Shown: positions 1-8,527 of the stretch, piece by piece
Layout of the letters: every line of letters begins with the position of its first letter
Position numbering within the stretch: the stretch's first letter is position 1
Assembly (NCBI GenBank): GCA_021796015.1
Contig: JAJYOT010000019.1
Location: 1-29,808 of the forward strand
Direction: 5' to 3'
Length of the DNA stretch: 29,808 nt
Origin: a bacterium
GTDB lineage: Bacteria; Elusimicrobiota; Elusimicrobia; UBA1565; UBA9628
Program-made: the position numbers and the translations under genes
The notes under the pieces: generated by a model
The model's database searches: none
What the model was told of the DNA's origin: nothing
Seen by the model: the letters and a program-made list of their open reading frames with translations, nothing else

Positions 1-3000
1 CCAGGCCGCGAAGACGCCGTGAACGGCCAGGCTTAAGAACACGCCGAGGCCCCCCACTAAGACCGCCCAGCCGCTGCCGACGAACCAGATTTTATTTTTC
101 GTCAAGATCGCCCGGGGAAGCATCAGTAGATTCCCCAGCGCTCCCATGAAAAAGCTGGGCAGCGCGAGACCCCCGACGCCGGCCGGGTTGACGAAGATGC
201 TGTGAATCTGCGCCAGCGGCATGAACATGAAAAGCGCGGTCGCAAGCCACGCCCCGATATCCTTCCAACGGCTGCTCCATTTCTCGGAAAGTTTTCCGCG
301 CGATTCGGCGATCATCAAGCCCAAGCCCGCAAAAGCCGCGACGGAACCCAGAATCAAGGGCAGCCCGAGAGAGACTCCTCCGGCCGCTCCCGCGAACATC
401 ACGCTGACCCCCGCCGGAAGAAGGAACATTCCCGCCAGCGTCAGAAATTTCTGCCAGGAGTCCCAAATCGAAACGCCGGCGATTTTCTCGGGAAGCTTCC
501 CCGCCCACTTAAGGGCGTTGACGGCCAAGTGCGTCAAAATCAAGGGCAAGGCCGCGAAATAGACCGCCAAGGGAACGAAGCCCGCCCAGGCGACCTGGCT
601 TAAGACCAAGCTCGCCATCACAACCCCGATCGTCTGGACGACGGACGAGGCCATCTCTTTTTGGCCCGTGTAATACGACATCAAAATCCCGTCGGCGAGA
701 ATGCCGGACAAAACGCCCATGAAGGGAATTCCCGATATGGCCGTCAAATGCCCCGCCGAAACGCCGAACAAAGACAGCGCGGATTTCAGAAAAGGATGAA
801 CCTGGGCGAGGTTGACGAAATTTTGCCAGAGTTGCGGCAATTGAAGAAGCCCGAAAACTCCCCACGAGGCCTTAACGAGATTTTGCGTCGCCAAATCCCA
901 ATTTCCCGGGATGGACGCAACCGGAGGTTTCCCCGCGGGCGGTTCCCCGGCAATAGGGAAATGAGAGACGATCCCCAAGCGCGGAACAATCGCTCCAAGC
1001 CGCCTATCTGGAAAATCAAGCCCCGATTTCGGCGGCGGCAAGACCTCCTCGACCTCAAAGAGTTGCGTTCCCCCCGCGTCCAGGCCGATATAAAGGCCGT
1101 TTTTGAGCAGTTCCGCCCCGCTGCGGCGGTAAACGGTCGGAGTTCCGTCTTTCTGGAGATTCAAAACGTCGCGCAAAATATAATCGCGATCCGCTCTCGG
1201 CTTGAAAGCTCCAAAGGCCTCAAGCGTCGGGGAATCCATGTTGAAAAACGCGCCGGATTTTTCCCCGAAATTGGAAACCCCGATGAGCGCCTTTTGAACC
1301 CCGTTTTCGGCATAGCCGGAAGACCAAGCGACGAGGGAAGTCCGAGTCTTCGGAGACAAAACCTCCAAGGCCTTTCCGAGCGCGCCTTTATACTTTTCTC
1401 CCACGCTCCAAAGGGTTTCCAGGTACTTCTGATTGTCGGGATTTGAATTTTTCCAATTGATGAGGACGGGAATGTCGAAGGGAATGGCTTTTTGGGTGTC
1501 GACCGATTTGGAAAGATCTCCGATGAGGTTTTCCGCCTGGCCCACCCCTTGTTCGAGTCCGTTATAGGTGAGAAGCGGGCGGAACAAAAGCGCGGTCAAG
1601 GCCGCGGCCTTGAAATAGCGTCCGAATTTATCGACGGGGTTTCCCTCGCCGCCGTCGTGGGTGCCGATAAAATTAAGTTCGCCGGCCCCCCCTTTCTGCC
1701 ACATGCGGAAACAGACGTTTTTTAAGGCCTCTCTGAGAATATCAACCGAACCCCCGGAGGAAGCCGAGACCATCGCGTCGTAAAGCCCGTATTGCCCGCG
1801 GCTCCCGTCGTGGGTGTTCTTATTGTAGACCGCGCTCGAGCCCGCCCGCGACAGAGCGCTGAAATCCGTATAGGCTTCGTCGAAAAGAGCCGCCGAGGGA
1901 TTTTCTTTTCTCGCGGTTTGGGCCATTTGGGCCATGAATTCCTCGCCGTTCAAATTTTTCCAGCGCGCTTTGAAATCCTCGATGAACCGGGTCAAGGCAT
2001 CCCGCATCCAGCCCCGGGAAGAGTCTCTTTCATGCTCTAAAATAAAAAGCCACCGGGGAAAATAGCGGGCGTTTAAAATTTCATAGGCCATGTCCCGGCG
2101 GACGAAATTCAAGCTCCAGGGGCCGAACATCTTGGCGGTCTGATCCAGTTCCCACTGGCGCGTCTCGGGACGACTGTAATCCATTTGGGCCAAATCCGTC
2201 CACATATCCCCGCCGTAATCGGTGATTGGATATTGAACGAGAATTTTCTTGGACACGAACTTTCCGTTTTCCGGATAATGGTCTGAGTGAAGAAGATAAA
2301 AAGCAGGCTTGCCGTTGCCGTGAAGAGGAACCTGGGCCATGATTTCCTCATCCGACAAGTTCTGGGGCGGCACGACGTGCATGACCCCTTCCGGGAATTC
2401 CTTGATAAAATCGCCGTCCAACGAAACATGATTGGGAATGAAATCGACGCCGACTTTAATCCCCATTTTTTGCGCGCGCTCGATCAGATTTTTAAGCCCC
2501 TCGTCTCCGCCCAATTCCGGCTTGACATGGTAGCCCTTGATGGAATAGGCCGATCCGCCGCCCGTTCCCCAGCGGTGAATTTCTCCAATCTCGAAAATAT
2601 CCATCAGCCACAAGGAATCGGCCTTGATTTGATTCCGAATGCGGGAAAGTTCCGTCTCATCCAGAGAATCCATGAAATTTTTTCCGGATTTAAGGCGATT
2701 ATAGGCGCGCGCGAAAATGAGATAGATGGAGGCTTCTTTCGCCCACAAGGAAGGGTCCAGAAGCTCAAGTTGCGATTGATACTTGGAAACCGTTGAAACC
2801 AGCCAATCGTTTAATCGCGCGTTTTTTTGCTGGGGCGGCAACGAGGAGGAATGAATTTTTTCAAGAGACTTCAAGTCCGGGACCGCGAGTCCCATGGGAG
2901 ACAAAAGGGAATCGAGATAATGGAAATAATCCTCCAGCTGTTCCAGATTTCCCTGGCCCTGTTTTTCCAATTCCAGTTTCGAGTAGAGGAACCCCTCCAG

Positions 3001-3546
3001 ACCCTCGTCCCGAGCCGAGGCCCATTGCCCGGAAGGCAGATGAAACGAAAAAGGGCTTAGGCTTTGACCGGGGAATTTGGGACCGTCGGACAAAACGCCT
3101 TTAAGTTCGGAAACGCTGGGCGCGCTTTTGGCGCCGTTTCCATCAAAGTCAATCCGAGGAGAACCGTGGATTGTCCTTAACTGACCCGATTGATGAATCG
3201 GAGAAAAATTGGAAACCTCCGGGCGCCCTAGCAAGGTCGTCGGAAGCGGGGAAAGAGGCCCTTCCCGCGCGCGATGTCTCTTTTTTTCACTGCGGCTCAA
3301 GCTCCGGCCCGCCGTTATTTTGTCAGGAATCTGCTGATGAATAGTTAGGGACAGTCCCCAACTATTTGAAATTTCCGTTTCCGCGGGAAGAAGAGAACTG
3401 CCCGGCTCGGAAAGGGGAATAGCGACTCGAACAGAAGAAACAGGATCAAAACTATTTTTAATCTCAGCGGCCCATGCGGAAGAATCAAAACCGTTTCCAA
3501 GAAGAATAAGGCCCACGCACAAAAAAGCGGTCGTCTTTTTAAACAT
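1..3546 (-). CDS. Exported GH13 alpha-amylase-like protein fused to a PQ-loop/SWEET-like membrane domain (C-terminus beyond window)
   Basis: Reading from ATG 3546, 1182 codons stay open to base 1, so the stop lies off the left edge. A signal peptide (about residues 1-26, ending AWA) leads into a linker and a helical region, then a GH13 TIM barrel. All four GH13 regions are visible: D368-FIPNH, nucleophile D485 in VRRDMA, acid/base E557 in FDEAY and H630-D631 in GTHDGG, so the enzyme should be active on alpha-glucosidic bonds. A beta-sandwich-like part follows (about 660-810). From about residue 893 the chain is hydrophobic, with eight or so membrane helices and three PQ-loop/SWEET-like units: P904-Q905 in LPQLWQNF, P1044 in FLLPAG, and P1110/Q1113 followed by GVGGLALPSFFMGALGN. 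The start is fixed by AGGA overlapping the upstream stop at 3555. Family calls come from motifs; transport is inferred. Confidence 0.85.
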   Translation of the reverse strand, partial: MFKKTTAFLCVGLILLGNGFDSSAWAAEIKNSFDPVSSVRVAIPLSEPGSSLLPAETEISNSWGLSLTIHQQIPDKITAGRSLSRSEKKRHRAREGPLSPLPTTLLGRPEVSNFSPIHQSGQLRTIHGSPRIDFDGNGAKSAPSVSELKGVLSDGPKFPGQSLSPFSFHLPSGQWASARDEGLEGFLYSKLELEKQGQGNLEQLEDYFHYLDSLLSPMGLAVPDLKSLEKIHSSSLPPQQKNARLNDWLVSTVSKYQSQLELLDPSLWAKEASIYLIFARAYNRLKSGKNFMDSLDETELSRIRNQIKADSLWLMDIFEIGEIHRWGTGGGSAYSIKGYHVKPELGGDEGLKNLIERAQKMGIKVGVDFIPNHVSLDGDFIKEFPEGVMHVVPPQNLSDEEIMAQVPLHGNGKPAFYLLHSDHYPENGKFVSKKILVQYPITDYGGDMWTDLAQMDYSRPETRQWELDQTAKMFGPWSLNFVRRDMAYEILNARYFPRWLFILEHERDSSRGWMRDALTRFIEDFKARWKNLNGEEFMAQMAQTARKENPSAALFDEAYTDFSALSRAGSSAVYNKNTHDGSRGQYGLYDAMVSASSGGSVDILREALKNVCFRMWQKGGAGELNFIGTHDGGEGNPVDKFGRYFKAAALTALLFRPLLTYNGLEQGVGQAENLIGDLSKSVDTQKAIPFDIPVLINWKNSNPDNQKYLETLWSVGEKYKGALGKALEVLSPKTRTSLVAWSSGYAENGVQKALIGVSNFGEKSGAFFNMDSPTLEAFGAFKPRADRDYILRDVLNLQKDGTPTVYRRSGAELLKNGLYIGLDAGGTQLFEVEEVLPPPKSGLDFPDRRLGAIVPRLGIVSHFPIAGEPPAGKPPVASIPGNWDLATQNLVKASWGVFGLLQLPQLWQNFVNLAQVHPFLKSALSLFGVSAGHLTAISGIPFMGVLSGILADGILMSYYTGQKEMASSVVQTIGVVMASLVLSQVAWAGFVPLAVYFAALPLILTHLAVNALKWAGKLPEKIAGVSIWDSWQKFLTLAGMFLLPAGVSVMFAGAAGGVSLGLPLILGSVAAFAGLGLMIAESRGKLSEKWSSRWKDIGAWLATALFMFMPLAQIHSIFVNPAGVGGLALPSFFMGALGNLLMLPRAILTKNKIWFVGSGWAVLVGGLGVFLSLAVHGVFAAW
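3341..3365. repeat. REP-like palindrome inside the GH13 reading frame
   Basis: The arms ATAGTTAGGGAC and GTCCCCAACTAT pair with one mismatch around a central A, with the same GGGACAGTCCC core as 28688-28712. It is read in frame as about residues 61-69 (NSWGLSLTI) in the linker behind the signal peptide of the GH13 protein. Confidence 0.55.
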
Positions 3547-3554
3547 AACAAATC

Positions 3555-4598
3555 CTACTGCAACAAAATCACTCCTCCAGGCTCAAGAGACAAAGGCGGG
3601 TTCTTTCGACCGTTTTGGTCTGAGTTAGCCTTTTTCCCACCTGGGCCTATATAAAACGGAAGAGAAAAACCTGTTTGAGCGATCCAGGCTTGCCCCTTGT
3701 CCGGCCCCGCCGCTTCGACCTCTCCGTTGAAAAACCAATTGGCCCAGGAACGATTCAGTTGCGCGCCAAAAATAACGCTGGCATTATTAGCCGCCGGGCC
3801 GCTGTTTGCCGCCCCCTCAATAGGGCCCAAATTGCCGCTTAAGTCAACGGCCGTCATTCCCGCGTTGACAAGTCCCGTCACGTAGTTGTATCCCAATCCC
3901 ACGAAAGGAATCCAAGCCCCGAATTTCTGGCTGACGATGGCGTTGAGCCCGAAGCTGTTGACGTTCCATCCCAAATTGCCCGACACGTTTTCATTGACCG
4001 GGGTGTTCGAGCCTCCCACGGTGGGAAGATTCCCGGAAAACGAAGTCGCATATCCGAAACGCCCGAAGACGTGATTATAATTCGCCGCGAAAGTCAGCAG
4101 AGGCTCTCCGTCTTCCCCAAAGCAATGCTTCCGCAAGGTGGCTCCAATGGAATTAGACTGCCCGTTTCCGGTCAAGGAATTCGAGAGTCGATAAGACGAC
4201 GGCGTCGTCATATCGGCAAAGCGAAAGGCAAAATCCGATCGCCAGGGAAGCCCGGCTCTTAAATGCATGGTCAGATTTGGGAACAACACCGAATCGGGGA
4301 AGAAATTCTCGACGCCGACCGTCTGAAGAGAGGAATCGAGTTGGGGAAACTGCGCCTTATTAAACGGCATATTTCCAATACCCAGGGATAAATCGGTCTC
4401 GATGCGGCGGCTGGTCACTTCCCGGGGAGGGTCGAAGGTTTCTCCGGCGTTAAAGCCAAGGCCGTTGGCCAATTGTCCGCTCATCCAACCCATCATGTTG
4501 GTAAAATCAGTATCCAGATTTGGATTGGCGACCGTGCCTGCCTGAACAAATTCCAAAGTCATAAACAATAACCCGAATAAAAAAGCCGCCGCCTTCAG
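3555..4598 (-). CDS. Putative outer-membrane beta-barrel protein, apparent CTG start
   Basis: This 347-residue exported protein has alternating hydrophobic/polar, Gly- and Asn-rich strands typical of outer-membrane barrels (GLGYNYVTGL, GAQLNRSWANWFFNGEVEA). The first in-frame ATG (4733) would add 45 residues that only mirror the upstream gene in another frame. Starting at CTG 4598 gives a textbook signal peptide (KAAAFLFGLLFMTLEFVQA, then G) placed 8 bases after AGGAG, which is fused to the upstream gene's TAG stop. The last predicted strand ends TGFSLPF, but about 25 Gly/Pro/Asn-rich residues follow instead of a terminal Phe. It ends 8 bases before the GH13/PQ-loop gene, so the two are translationally coupled. 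A porin-like role for glucans is inferred from that position only; the family is not recognised. Confidence 0.75.
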   Translation of the reverse strand: MKAAAFLFGLLFMTLEFVQAGTVANPNLDTDFTNMMGWMSGQLANGLGFNAGETFDPPREVTSRRIETDLSLGIGNMPFNKAQFPQLDSSLQTVGVENFFPDSVLFPNLTMHLRAGLPWRSDFAFRFADMTTPSSYRLSNSLTGNGQSNSIGATLRKHCFGEDGEPLLTFAANYNHVFGRFGYATSFSGNLPTVGGSNTPVNENVSGNLGWNVNSFGLNAIVSQKFGAWIPFVGLGYNYVTGLVNAGMTAVDLSGNLGPIEGAANSGPAANNASVIFGAQLNRSWANWFFNGEVEAAGPDKGQAWIAQTGFSLPFYIGPGGKKANSDQNGRKNPPLSLEPGGVILLQ

Positions 4599-4609
4599 GC
4601 GGAAAGCTC

Positions 4610-4792
4610 CTATTTCTCGAGCAAACAAGTTCCGCGCTTGATAACCCAGTGATAGCTCTCCTTTAATGTGTCGAAAGAACCGAGAGTCATTTGGCGACCA
4701 ATGACCACTACGGACTTTCTCCTGTTTGACCACTCAAGACGAACTTTGGACGAATGTTTCCGTCTATGTTGATTTTGGTCTAAGGGATTCAT
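4610..4792 (-). CDS. Small basic 60-residue protein of unknown function
   Basis: The start is ATG 4792 behind a strong GGAGG sequence with 9 bases spacing; a longer version from 4828 would skip that site. The protein is basic (HRRKHSSKVRLEWSNRRKS) and has one possible hydrophobic strand (VVVIG). It has no signal peptide or membrane segment. I do not recognise it. Its TAG stop forms the ribosome binding site of the following outer-membrane gene (TAGGAG). It is therefore the first gene of the operon that includes the GH13/PQ-loop protein, 23 bases after a TATATG box and just downstream of the 16-bp motif described at 4815-4881. It could be a small regulator, or a translated leader whose main job is to couple translation into the next gene. 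Confidence 0.6.
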   Translation of the reverse strand: MNPLDQNQHRRKHSSKVRLEWSNRRKSVVVIGRQMTLGSFDTLKESYHWVIKRGTCLLEK

Positions 4793-4814
4793 AGCATTTT
4801 CCCTCCTCTCCTTA

Positions 4815-4881
4815 CATATAACATTCAATGAGGAAGAAAAAATGGGCCAAAGGACCTAGAAAATTTCCGGCAAAAGACCTA
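4815..4881 (-). promoter_or_regulatory. Promoter with 16-bp motif, copy A, for the GH13 operon
   Basis: On the minus strand the motif CTAGGTCCTTTGGCCC (4859-4844) lies exactly 23 bases before TATATG (4820-4815). A second half-site, TAGGTCTTTTG, begins at 4881, which is 23 bases upstream of the TAGGTC at 4858. The position where a -35 box should be reads ATTTTT, so the promoter probably needs an activator at the motif. The same motif and spacing occur at 22554-22613 and 24560-24626. Confidence 0.6.
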
Positions 4882-4920
4882 CTTCCGAAAAGATGAAATT
4901 GGCGAAATCAACTCACTGTT

Positions 4921-7900
4921 TTAAGCCGCGACGGGGGTCTCGCTGATCGAGGAATCCGCTGTTTGAGCCGGATTTGGTTGAGCTTGGGAACGCTCCCTGC
5001 TCTTAAAGTCCACGCTGATAAGTTGACTCACGCCCATTTCTTCCATCGTGACACCGTAAATCGCGTCGGCCGCCTCCATCGTGCGTTTGTTATGGCTGGC
5101 GATTAAAAACTGCGTCCGGGACTCAAATTCCTTGAGAAGCCCCACGAAGCGCTCGACATTAGCATCGTCTAATGCCGCGTCGGCCTCATCCAACATACAA
5201 AAAGGCGACGGACGCACCATGAAGAACGCGAACAAAAGCGCGACCGAGGTCAAAGCCTTTTCCCCACCCGACAAGAGAGACAAACTCTGAAGCTTCTTCC
5301 CCGGAGGCTGGGCCATTATTTCAATGCCGGTCTCTAAAATATTTTCCGGATCGCTCAAAACAAGATCGGCTTCGCCCCCCTCAAAAAGAGTCCCATAAAG
5401 TTTCTTAAAATGTTCCCTGATTTCATTAAAGGTATTGCGGAAATTTTCTCTGGTCGAATCGTTGATGGTTTGAATCGCGCGCTTTAAATCTTCCCGCGCA
5501 TGAGAAATGTCTTCAATCTGGGAATTAAGAAAAGATTGCTTCTGGGTCAGATCCTGATATTCCTCTGGGGCCGCCATATTGACGTGGCCAAGATTGTTAA
5601 TGCGCTTTCTTAAAAATTCTAAACGCTCGGGATTGACTTCCTCCTGAGACTCGTATTTCGATTTTGCCTCTTCATAGGTCAACTGCCATTGATCCCATAA
5701 GCGCGACTTGAGGCTATCCTGCGCGCTTTTAGAAGCGCTGGCTTCGACATCCAAAGCATGAAGCTCTTCTTGAACAGCTTCGGCATTCGCCTTGAGAATT
5801 TTCAAGGACTCGCCTTTCTGATGAATGTCCAATTCCAGCTGCTGAAGTCTCTCCATCACCGCTTTTAACTCAGACTCGGAAGCGGACAAATCACGGTAGA
5901 GGACATCCAACTCCTGCCGGCCCTGGGCGATACTTAAAGCGCATTCTTCCTGTTTGGAAGACAGGGAAGAAATCGCTTCCACCGCACGCGCGATGGACTG
6001 ACGATGAGATTCTTTTTCCTTTTCAAGGCGTTCGCAAGAACGCTTTAACTGGAAAGCCTGCCCCTCCAACGCCTCAAGCCGGGCTTTTACGGCGCCCTGC
6101 TTAGCTTTTTCCTCAACCAGTTTATCTTTGAGGATGGAAAGGGCTTTCAAAGATTCTTCCTGGGACAAACGAGCCGCTTCTTCCGCGCTCCGAAAAGCCC
6201 CTAAAGCATTTTCGAGATCTTTGAGCTTATCAGCGGAAACAGACCACTCTTTTAAGCCTTCCACCGCCTCGGTCTCCACGATCAAACTATTTTTTTGCCG
6301 CGCGGCTAAAACCGCTTCTTTCTCCGCCACCTGGGCGGCCAAGGATTCCCGGCGCCCCAAATCTTCAGTCATTTTCCGGGACGCGTCGCGAAATTTATTT
6401 TCCCATTCGCCAATTGAAGCGGAAACGGTTTGCTTTTGAATGGCCATGTCGGCCAAACTCGTTTTTAAGGATTCCAAATCTCTCCGAAGGCGCTCGATAT
6501 CCGCCAAGGATAACCCTTCATGAGGAGAAAGAAGGGCGCCGCCAAATACCCAATGATCGCCAAAAACCAAAGGCCCTAGAGCGTAGCTTTCCGCGAAAAG
6601 AAAGCGCATCAAAGGCTCATAGCGCGAGTCAAACTTGATTTTAGACAAAAGCGGCATCGCTTCTTCGGGATAACTTCTCTCAGAAACGCCCAAGGGAATG
6701 GAGCTAAGAACTAAAAACCGACAGCGCCCACGGTTCGATGCTTTTAAGAAATCAATCGCATTCCGGGCGGCGGAAGAATCCTCGCACACCACCGCATGAA
6801 GTCTTTCTCCCAAAATATCCTGAATTTTAACCCGAAGAGACTCCTCCACCTCAAAAAGAGATTGCAAGGTTCCCACGATTCCCGGGAGACCGGCGCGCGC
6901 CACCGTCTGGGCCCCCACCCAATAAGCGTCCTGTTCGCCGCGAGCTTCCAAAGCTTTGAGCTGGGCCTGCGTTTCAGCGACTTGAGAATGGAGACGCAAA
7001 TTTTCCGCATCCAATTCTTTTTCTTTAAGCCGCGCGTTCTCTAGCTCCGCCTGTGTTGTTTCCAAATCCGCTTTTGAGGCTTCTAAAATATTTTCGCACT
7101 GTTTAAGTTCTGCGCGCGCCGATTCCAGCGCCGCGAGTAAAGAAGCCGCCGCCTCTAAATCCTTCCCATATTCCCTCAAGGAAGAACGTATCCTCGCTTC
7201 TATCCGAGTCAAATCCGACTCGCCTTCAGAGACCTTGCGCGTCTCAACTAGAAGCCGCTCGGAAGCCTCAAGCGTCTTTCGCCCCTTCTCTTCCCATTCC
7301 GACTGGGCTTGAGAAACCTGCAAAGACAAACCTTCCATTCTTTCCGTCTCGCCTTCCACTTCCTGATGAACAACCTCAAGCTGCGCTTCTAATTTCTCTA
7401 AATCCACGCGCGTCCGATCTAAATCTTCATCTGTCGAGGCTATTTTTTCTTTCAGGGTCATTTCTTCGGTTTGAAGAGACTTCACCCTTTCCGCGGCGGA
7501 AGCGGCTTCCCGCTCCCAAGACTGAATTCTTTCTTCAAGGCGCGCCACTTGCGCCTTAATCTCGGAAGATTTTTTGCCCGCTTCCATCGCCTGCGCCTGG
7601 GCTTGGGCTTGTTCTAAATTTAAGGCGGAAGTCTCCGCGCCGGCGACGTCAATTTCAACTTTCTTCTGGCCCAGAGATTCTTCCAACGGCTGGCGCTTGA
7701 GGCGACCTTCTTCCAGCAGAGATTCAAGCCGAGAAATCTCTTTTAGAATTTGCGAGGCTTCCGCCGCCGACAGCTCTTCCTTATATTTCTGGAATAGATT
7801 CGCTTTTTTGGCGTCCGAGTCAAGTTTCTTGACCTGTTCATCCACCAGGGCGCGAGCGTCCATCACGCGCGCCATATCCGCTTCAACGCGCTCAAGTTTT

Positions 7901-8436
7901 TTAAGGGCTTCTTCTCTTCTCGCGTTATATTTGGCAACGCCAGCCGCTTCTTCAAAGAACGCGCGCCGTTCATCAGGTTTGGCTGAAATCATCATTTCCA
8001 CGCGCCCCTGATCGATGACGGCATATCCGCCGCTTCCAAGCCCCGTATCTAAAAAGAGATCGCGCACGTCTTTAAGTCGGCATTGGCTTTTATTTAAGAA
8101 ATAAAGAGATTCCCCCGATCTAAAAAGGCGGCGGGTCACCGTCACTTCAGAAAATGGAATCGGAAGACCTTGAGAGGAATTGTCAAAAGTTAAAGTCACT
8201 TCACAAAAAGACAAGGCGGGTTTTCGAGCGGTCCCGGCAAAAATGACATCGGTCATCGCATCCGCCCGCAAGGACTTCCAGGAGCTTTCTCCCAAACACC
8301 AGCGAATGGATTCCATGATGTTGGATTTTCCACAGCCATTAGGGCCAATGATTCCATTAATTCCCTGTTGAAGGTCCAAATGGGTTTTTTGGGCGAAAGA
8401 TTTATACCCAAAAATGTCCACCGTTTTTAAGTGCAT
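4921..8436 (-). CDS. smc: Chromosome segregation protein SMC
   Basis: This is a full-length SMC ATPase of 1171 residues. Walker A is GPNGCGKS at 31-38. Two long coiled-coil arms flank a hinge at about 505-650. The ABC signature LSGGE starts at 1055 and the Walker B LDEADAALDD at about 1082, followed by an SHN switch (about 1114). Dimers with ScpA/ScpB entrap and organise the chromosome; neither partner gene lies in this window. A short Pro/Ala-rich tail (about 1150-1171) extends past the ATPase head. The start ATG is supported by AGAGGAAA with suitable spacing. The gene is divergent from the lipoprotein gene at 8528. Rad50 or SbcC is excluded by the globular hinge in place of a zinc hook. Confidence 0.96.
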   Translation of the reverse strand: MHLKTVDIFGYKSFAQKTHLDLQQGINGIIGPNGCGKSNIMESIRWCLGESSWKSLRADAMTDVIFAGTARKPALSFCEVTLTFDNSSQGLPIPFSEVTVTRRLFRSGESLYFLNKSQCRLKDVRDLFLDTGLGSGGYAVIDQGRVEMMISAKPDERRAFFEEAAGVAKYNARREEALKKLERVEADMARVMDARALVDEQVKKLDSDAKKANLFQKYKEELSAAEASQILKEISRLESLLEEGRLKRQPLEESLGQKKVEIDVAGAETSALNLEQAQAQAQAMEAGKKSSEIKAQVARLEERIQSWEREAASAAERVKSLQTEEMTLKEKIASTDEDLDRTRVDLEKLEAQLEVVHQEVEGETERMEGLSLQVSQAQSEWEEKGRKTLEASERLLVETRKVSEGESDLTRIEARIRSSLREYGKDLEAAASLLAALESARAELKQCENILEASKADLETTQAELENARLKEKELDAENLRLHSQVAETQAQLKALEARGEQDAYWVGAQTVARAGLPGIVGTLQSLFEVEESLRVKIQDILGERLHAVVCEDSSAARNAIDFLKASNRGRCRFLVLSSIPLGVSERSYPEEAMPLLSKIKFDSRYEPLMRFLFAESYALGPLVFGDHWVFGGALLSPHEGLSLADIERLRRDLESLKTSLADMAIQKQTVSASIGEWENKFRDASRKMTEDLGRRESLAAQVAEKEAVLAARQKNSLIVETEAVEGLKEWSVSADKLKDLENALGAFRSAEEAARLSQEESLKALSILKDKLVEEKAKQGAVKARLEALEGQAFQLKRSCERLEKEKESHRQSIARAVEAISSLSSKQEECALSIAQGRQELDVLYRDLSASESELKAVMERLQQLELDIHQKGESLKILKANAEAVQEELHALDVEASASKSAQDSLKSRLWDQWQLTYEEAKSKYESQEEVNPERLEFLRKRINNLGHVNMAAPEEYQDLTQKQSFLNSQIEDISHAREDLKRAIQTINDSTRENFRNTFNEIREHFKKLYGTLFEGGEADLVLSDPENILETGIEIMAQPPGKKLQSLSLLSGGEKALTSVALLFAFFMVRPSPFCMLDEADAALDDANVERFVGLLKEFESRTQFLIASHNKRTMEAADAIYGVTMEEMGVSQLISVDFKSRERSQAQPNPAQTADSSISETPVAA

Positions 8437-8489
8437 ATTCTTTTCCTCTGTTTTCTAGCGATTCAGAATCCGCCATATTCTAGCTTTTT

Positions 8490-8519
8490 TTGACAAGAGA
8501 ATGACTCATTTATTAAAAT
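8490..8519 (+). promoter_or_regulatory. Sigma-70-type promoter of the lipoprotein gene
   Basis: A consensus -35 TTGACA (8490-8495) is followed by an 18-base spacer and TAAAAT (8514-8519). The start codon ATG 8528 comes 8 bases later with no Shine-Dalgarno sequence, so the transcript would start at or next to the codon (leaderless). Confidence 0.6.
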
Positions 8520-8527
8520 TAATCTTG

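Noticed and set aside
661..2796. Long plus-strand open frames (661-1446, 1792-2040, 2287-2796)
   Set aside because: They lie opposite the GH13/PQ-loop gene, whose motifs are unmistakable; they have no ribosome sites or recognisable domains.
4793..4920. Terminator behind the SMC gene
   Set aside because: No GC-rich hairpin with a T-run is visible; the region is explained by the motif promoter.
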